Below are positions 7,857 through 11,123 of a DNA stretch of 11,123 nucleotides, in pieces. The position numbers and the translations under genes are program-made. Below the pieces are notes generated by a model that had not been told where the DNA came from, made no database searches, and worked only from the letters and a program-made list of their open reading frames with translations. The stretch is taken from positions 1 through 11,123 of the forward strand of contig URCT01000087.1 of the NCBI GenBank assembly GCA_900546385.1, given 5' to 3'. This DNA comes from an uncultured Eubacteriales bacterium. Its GTDB lineage: Bacteria; Bacillota; Clostridia; Oscillospirales; CAG-382. Within the stretch, counting starts at the first letter, position 1; each line of letters starts with the position of its first letter.

Positions 7857-7866
7857 GTTTTGGCTT

Positions 7867-8640
7867 TTAATTGCCGCATTCGATGCTGATTTGATTGAAA
7901 ATGCCGAGCAAATCGTCGATCACAAGAGCGTTTTTATCGGTGCCGCTCTTGTCAAGCACGATGTTTCCTTCATGCATCATGACAATGCGGTTGCCGTATT
8001 CCAAGGCAAAGCGCAGATTGTGCGTCACCATAAGCGTGGTGATGTTCTTTTCTTTCACAAGCTTATCGGTGAGCTTCATGACATTTTCGCTGGTTTTCGG
8101 GTCAAGTGCCGCGGTATGCTCGTCCAGTATCAGCAGCTTAATATCGGTCATGTTGGCAATGACAAGCGCAAGTGCCTGCCGTTGGCCGCCCGAAAGTGCG
8201 CCGACCTTAACGTTCATGCGGTTTTCAAGACCCATTCCGCATTCCGCTACAAGCGTGCGGTAGTAATCGATACGCTTCTTGTTGACGGCCGGCAGAAGCC
8301 CGAAACAGCCGCCCTTGTTGTCGGCAAGCGCCATGTTTTCGATGATGGTTAAATCCGGGCAGGTGCCCATTTGCGGATTCTGAAACACGCGGCCGATGAA
8401 CGATGCGCGTTTGTACTCCGGAAGTCCGGTAATGTCGCGGTCGTCAAACAGCACTTTTCCGCCGTTTACGGTATCCGAGCCGCAAATCAGGTTGAGCAAG
8501 GTGGTTTTTCCCGAACCGTTCGAACCGATGATCGAGATAAACGCGCCTTCCTCGACCGTAAAGTTAAAATCGTTGAAAATGACGGCTTCATCCACCGTTC
8601 CGGCATTGAAAACCTTATGGATATTCCGAAGTTCAAGCAC
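7867..8640 (-). CDS. ABC importer ATP-binding protein (COG1101 type)
   Basis: ATPase that powers the importer encoded with it. Using the 257-residue form, all nucleotide-binding motifs are present: Walker A GSNGSGKTT (39-47), Q-loop Gln87, signature LSGGQRQ (149-155), Walker B LLILDEH (169-175) with catalytic Glu174, and switch His207. His after the Walker B Glu (DEHTAALDP) instead of the common Pro is usual in this subfamily. I chose the GTG at 8640 because AGAAAGG (8652-8658) then has an 11-base spacing and the protein begins MLELRNIHKVF, as relatives do. A GTG at 8649 would add three residues but sits only two bases from that site. The gene overlaps the permease stop by eight bases, so translation is probably coupled. 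Relatives include the ATPase of the streptococcal tryptophan transporter; the substrate here is not known. Confidence 0.92.
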   Translation of the reverse strand: MLELRNIHKVFNAGTVDEAVIFNDFNFTVEEGAFISIIGSNGSGKTTLLNLICGSDTVNGGKVLFDDRDITGLPEYKRASFIGRVFQNPQMGTCPDLTIIENMALADNKGGCFGLLPAVNKKRIDYYRTLVAECGMGLENRMNVKVGALSGGQRQALALVIANMTDIKLLILDEHTAALDPKTSENVMKLTDKLVKEKNITTLMVTHNLRFALEYGNRIVMMHEGNIVLDKSGTDKNALVIDDLLGIFNQISIECGN

Positions 8641-9571
8641 GCTTGACACCGCCTTTCTTCATTTTGCTGCTGAACACCAAGGCAAGCGTGAATAACACCG
8701 CCATGATGATTTTATTGTAAGCCGACGGCACGCCAAGCACAAGTGCGATGCCGAGACAGCCCTGGTAGATGACCGAGCCGATGATGACCATGGTCGTCGG
8801 CTTCATGAAACGGATTCTGCCGAAAACCGAAAGGCCGATGATCAGCGACGCAAGACCGATAACGATCATGCCGACGCCCATGCCTTGGTTGACATTGCCG
8901 CGGCTTTGGACGATCAGCGCACCGCTGACGGCGGCATAGGCATTGCCGATTGCCAGTCCCAAAATCTTGCTGTTGCCGGCGTTTTTTGCAAGCATGGCAA
9001 CGTATTTTTCATTGTCGCCGGCGGCGCGTAACAAAAGTCCGTTTTTGGTTTTCAGATAGCCGTCCAAAAGCAGCTTGAAGAGCAGTGCAATGACGAAAAA
9101 GGTGAGTAACTTGCGCAAGTTGAAGCCGCCGACATCTGTCGGAAGCAGATTGGCCGGAAAAGTGCGGATGAGCGTCGGCACGCCGCGTCCCACATCAATG
9201 GTGGAAAGTGCGCCGTCGCCGGCAAAGTTGCCGCCCATGCCGACCACCGTCGTGATGAGGTTGACCGAAATGAGGCCGGTCGAAACAAGAATACCGCAGA
9301 GAAGCGGACGGATCTTCAATTTGACGTGCAGAATGCCCGTAAGCGCACCGAAGATAAAGCCGACGACAAACGCGGCAAGCATGGCAAGCCACGGATTGAT
9401 GCCGGCGCGAACCAAAAGTCCGAAGGTGATACCGCCCGAAAGAACGGTGCCTTCCACCGTCAGATCCGGAAAATCCAAAATGGTATAGGAGATGTAATAT
9501 CCCATTGCAAGAATGGAATACATGAAACCGTCCTGCAAAACAACATCGAGGGATTGAAGAAATATGTTCAT
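8633..9571 (-). CDS. ABC importer permease (COG4120, BPD_transp_2/LivH-like)
   Basis: Membrane channel subunit of the importer, 312 residues. Hydrophobic segments are visible at roughly 14-33, 41-58, 62-82, 90-110, 152-170, 203-223, 230-250, 258-281 and 286-301, giving eight to nine spans. A cytoplasmic loop around 180-202 (LLRAAGDNEKYVAML onward) carries the Gly-Asp-Asn pattern that serves as the ATPase coupling site in the branched-chain-amino-acid-type permeases. The C-terminus is basic (KMKKGGVKRA) and cytoplasmic by inference. The ATG at 9571 has GGCAGG six bases upstream. A strong hairpin separates it from the binding-protein gene, and its 3' end overlaps the ATPase gene. Only one permease gene is present, so it presumably works as a homodimer. 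Confidence 0.92.
   Translation of the reverse strand: MNIFLQSLDVVLQDGFMYSILAMGYYISYTILDFPDLTVEGTVLSGGITFGLLVRAGINPWLAMLAAFVVGFIFGALTGILHVKLKIRPLLCGILVSTGLISVNLITTVVGMGGNFAGDGALSTIDVGRGVPTLIRTFPANLLPTDVGGFNLRKLLTFFVIALLFKLLLDGYLKTKNGLLLRAAGDNEKYVAMLAKNAGNSKILGLAIGNAYAAVSGALIVQSRGNVNQGMGVGMIVIGLASLIIGLSVFGRIRFMKPTTMVIIGSVIYQGCLGIALVLGVPSAYNKIIMAVLFTLALVFSSKMKKGGVKRA
8652..8658 (-). promoter_or_regulatory. Ribosome-binding site that decides the ATPase start
   Basis: AGAAAGG on the minus strand, inside the end of the permease gene. The spacer to the GTG at 8640 is 11 bases, against two to the GTG at 8649, so the inner start is favoured. Confidence 0.5.
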
Positions 9572-9594
9572 GTTCGACCTGCCTTTAACAACAT

Positions 9595-9626
9595 TCCTGT
9601 CCCATCGTTTGGGGGATGGGACAGGA
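9595..9626 (-). other. Intercistronic hairpin between binding-protein and permease genes
   Basis: A perfect 12-bp inverted repeat (9595-9606 with 9615-9626, core CCTGTCCCATC) around an eight-base loop lies in the 68-base gap between the two genes. In the transcript it is followed by AAUGUUGUUAAAG, which has no strong U-run, so full termination is unlikely. It probably protects the upstream message from 3' decay or partly terminates, giving more binding protein than permease, as seen for other importer operons. The function is inferred from position and shape only. Confidence 0.6.
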
Positions 9627-9639
9627 TCTCGGAGAATGC

Positions 9640-10713
9640 TTATTTGTTGGTGACGACCGTTTCGGCGTTTTCGTAGCCTTCCGGAAGCGTCATGCCGAAG
9701 GCTTCAAGCACTTCGGTGTTGACGACCGGCGTTGCATCGGAAATGGTCTTAACGGGCATATCGGCGAGACTTGCGCCTTCAAGAGCATCGACAGCCATGT
9801 TGCCGGTGACCTTGCCGAGAGCAACGTAATCGATCGAAACGGAAGCAAGGCAGCCGTTCTTGACCTGTTCGACCTCCGAGCCGTATACCGGGATACCGGC
9901 GGCGTTGGCGGCATCAAGAAGCACGTTTAAGTTGTTGACGACCTTGTTGTCGGTGAAGTTGTTGATGCAATCGACCTTGGCGCAAAGGGCAGCGGCAGCG
10001 GCCGGGATGTCAGCGTCATTCTGAATACCGGAAGCAACGACTTCCATGCCTTGCTTTTCGGCAGCAGCTTCTAAAAGACCGAGCTGGGTGATGGAGTTTG
10101 CTTCACTGGTGGTGTAGAGAACGCCGATGGTCTTGGCTTCGGGCTGCATAGCCTTGATGAGGTTTACCTGTGCATCCATATCGAGAACGTCCGACGTGCC
10201 GGAGCAGTTGTAGCCGGGCTTTTCCATGCTCTGCACAAGACCGGGAGTGACCGGGTCGCTGACGGCGCAGAACACAACCGGAATATCTTTGTCTTCAGCG
10301 GCGGCAAAGGCCGGGGAAGCGGCAGGCGTTGCAATGGCGATCATCATATCCACGTCTTTTGCGGCGAACTGCTTGGCAAAGGTGCTGCAATCGGAATCGG
10401 CCGAAGAATCCGAACCGATCTGACGTTCGATGACGACCTTGTCGCCGTATTTTTCTTTCAAGGCCTCTTCAACACCGGCATAGCAGTTGTCGAGCGACGG
10501 GTGGCTGATGTACTGGATGATACCGATGGTCTTGACGTCATCGGTCGTGCTGTCGTCCGTTTTCGCGTTGTCGTCGGTGGTGTTCACGGTGTTTTGTGTG
10601 TTGTCGCCGGTGTTTGTGTCAGTCTTGGTTTCGGTTTTGCCGCAGGAAGCGAGCATGGTAACGGAAAGGGCGGCGGCGAGGATGGCAGTTAAGATTTTTT
10701 TCGTGTTTTTCAT
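9640..10713 (-). CDS. ABC importer substrate-binding lipoprotein (ABC_sub_bind, COG2984; TrpX-like)
   Basis: Captures the solute outside the membrane and hands it to the permease. The 357-residue precursor begins with a lipoprotein signal: basic MKNTKK, a hydrophobic stretch (7-20) and the lipobox LASC with Cys24, to be lipidated and then cut by LspA. Residues 25-60 form a Thr/Asp/Asn-rich flexible tether. The two-lobed domain starts at KTIGIIQYISHPSLD (61-75). Family motifs are AIATPAAS (126-133), VVFCAVSDPV (146-155), TIGVLYTTSEANS (195-207), NFTDNKVV (252-259) and PVYGSE (275-280). AAAGGAG at 10722-10728 lies eight bases before the ATG. Members of this family include the streptococcal tryptophan-binding protein, so an amino acid (perhaps aromatic) ligand is plausible but unproven. 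Only about 60 bases separate it from the kinase fragment upstream. Confidence 0.92.
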   Translation of the reverse strand: MKNTKKILTAILAAALSVTMLASCGKTETKTDTNTGDNTQNTVNTTDDNAKTDDSTTDDVKTIGIIQYISHPSLDNCYAGVEEALKEKYGDKVVIERQIGSDSSADSDCSTFAKQFAAKDVDMMIAIATPAASPAFAAAEDKDIPVVFCAVSDPVTPGLVQSMEKPGYNCSGTSDVLDMDAQVNLIKAMQPEAKTIGVLYTTSEANSITQLGLLEAAAEKQGMEVVASGIQNDADIPAAAAALCAKVDCINNFTDNKVVNNLNVLLDAANAAGIPVYGSEVEQVKNGCLASVSIDYVALGKVTGNMAVDALEGASLADMPVKTISDATPVVNTEVLEAFGMTLPEGYENAETVVTNK

Positions 10714-11123
10714 GGTAAATACTCCTTTGAAATTATGTTATATGAAAGGTTTTGTTTGGGTTGAAAACGATTGTCGGCTGCTGTCATGCCGTCGCCATCG
10801 TCTGCGATCAGCAGCTCGATGCAGCCGTCTTTCGTGCCCGCATCCTTCGCCGTGCCTTCGAACCGGATGGTCTTTGCCCCGTACTTCGCCGAGTTCTCCA
10901 GGACCTGGCCGATGATGAAGTCGGTCCATTTCGCGTCGGTGAGCACCTCGAGCGCCTCGTCGATCGCGAAATCAAGCGAGACTCCCGCGCCGATCAGCGT
11001 GCGAGACCTCTGACGGCACGCCTTGCGCGAGAGTGCCGCAAGGTTTAACTCCTCGATGGAGAAATCCTCGCTCAGTGTTGCCGAGCGCGCGTAGTATAAC
11101 GCCTGCTCGACGCGCGACTCGAT
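10710..11123 (-). pseudogene. Sensor histidine kinase fragment, broken at the 3' side (start off window)
   Basis: The frame is open from the window edge for 137 codons and stops in a TGA that overlaps the binding-protein ATG (ATGA). Residues 1-14 (IESRVEQALYYARS) resemble the end of the dimerisation helices in BceS-type intramembrane-sensing kinases. The ATPase N-box follows (VLENSAKY, 74-81, Asn77) and then the G1 box (DDGDGM, 108-113). Similarity to kinases ends at about residue 117 (base 10773). The phenylalanine and glycine-rich boxes needed to hold ATP are absent and replaced by about 20 residues that merely translate the transporter leader. The kinase part is about 61% GC with almost only G/C at third positions, clearly more so than the neighbouring genes. 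It is either a truncated kinase gene, possibly acquired, or a false joint in assembly. The truncated product should be inactive. The sensing part and any response regulator are off window. Confidence 0.7.
10737..10742 (-). promoter_or_regulatory. Possible -10 box of the ABC transporter operon
   Basis: TATAAC on the minus strand matches the -10 consensus at five of six positions. The -35 candidate 17 bases upstream (TTCAAC, 10760-10765) matches only three of six. The implied leader would be very short, with the ribosome site almost at its 5' end. The local drop to A/T-rich sequence (10714-10772) supports a promoter, but the call is weak. Confidence 0.3.

Noticed and set aside
6761..7879. 372-codon open frame antisense to the dipeptidase gene
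   Set aside because: It runs through the metal-binding motifs of the dipeptidase and both terminators, and its product has a shadow-like composition.
7717..8352. Plus-strand open frame running from the dipeptidase end into the ABC ATPase gene
   Set aside because: It passes through two strong terminators and reads the complement of the ATPase motifs, with no recognisable product.
10714..10772. T-box or other riboswitch before the transporter
   Set aside because: The A/T-rich leader is too short and shows no stem-loop series or conserved T-box sequence.
1..11123. A novel defence, mobile or biosynthetic system
   Set aside because: Apart from the kinase fragment, every stretch over about 150 bases belongs to a recognised household, metabolic or transport gene; no repeats, integrases or toxin-antitoxin-like pairs were found.

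Overview
The window reads as ordinary chromosome from a moderately GC-rich, probably anaerobic Firmicute of the Clostridia (Oscillospiraceae-like is a guess). The reasons are the ileS-lspA-rluD gene order, a transketolase split into two genes, acetate kinase, a lipoprotein-type solute-binding protein, purine-rich Shine-Dalgarno sites and U-tailed intrinsic terminators. Nine genes are supported, plus one broken or chimeric gene at the right edge. No tRNA, rRNA, CRISPR array, insertion sequence or phage gene was seen.

Layout. (1) Positions 2-3131, plus strand: the 3' part of ileS (isoleucyl-tRNA synthetase), lspA (signal peptidase II) and an rluD-type pseudouridine synthase. They are joined by 1-base and 4-base overlaps and are surely one transcript. 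(2) Positions 3214-6255, plus strand: the N- and C-terminal halves of transketolase followed by ackA, spaced 15 and 27 bases apart and closed by a clear terminator at 6263-6290. The gap before this group (3132-3213) holds a 23-bp near-palindrome that could be an operator. (3) Positions 6311-7735, plus strand: an M20-family (PepV/Sapep-like) dipeptidase with its own terminator. (4) Positions 7867-10713, minus strand: a three-gene ABC importer (lipoprotein binding protein, permease, ATPase) of the COG2984/COG4120/COG1101 type, which includes the streptococcal tryptophan transporter TrpXYZ. It converges on the dipeptidase gene, with back-to-back terminators between them. A 12-bp hairpin lies between the binding-protein and permease genes. 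(5) Positions 10710-11123, minus strand: the middle of a sensor histidine kinase that loses family similarity abruptly just after its G1 box and then runs, still open, into the leader of the binding-protein gene.

How the parts fit. The pentose-phosphate enzyme pair and acetate kinase point to a sugar-fermenting, acetate-forming metabolism. The dipeptidase and ABC importer point to use of peptides and amino acids. LspA would process lipoproteins such as the binding protein encoded here. Most of the window is conventional. The part most worth a second look is the right end, where a GC-richer kinase fragment abuts the transporter operon: either a real gene truncation or an assembly joint.
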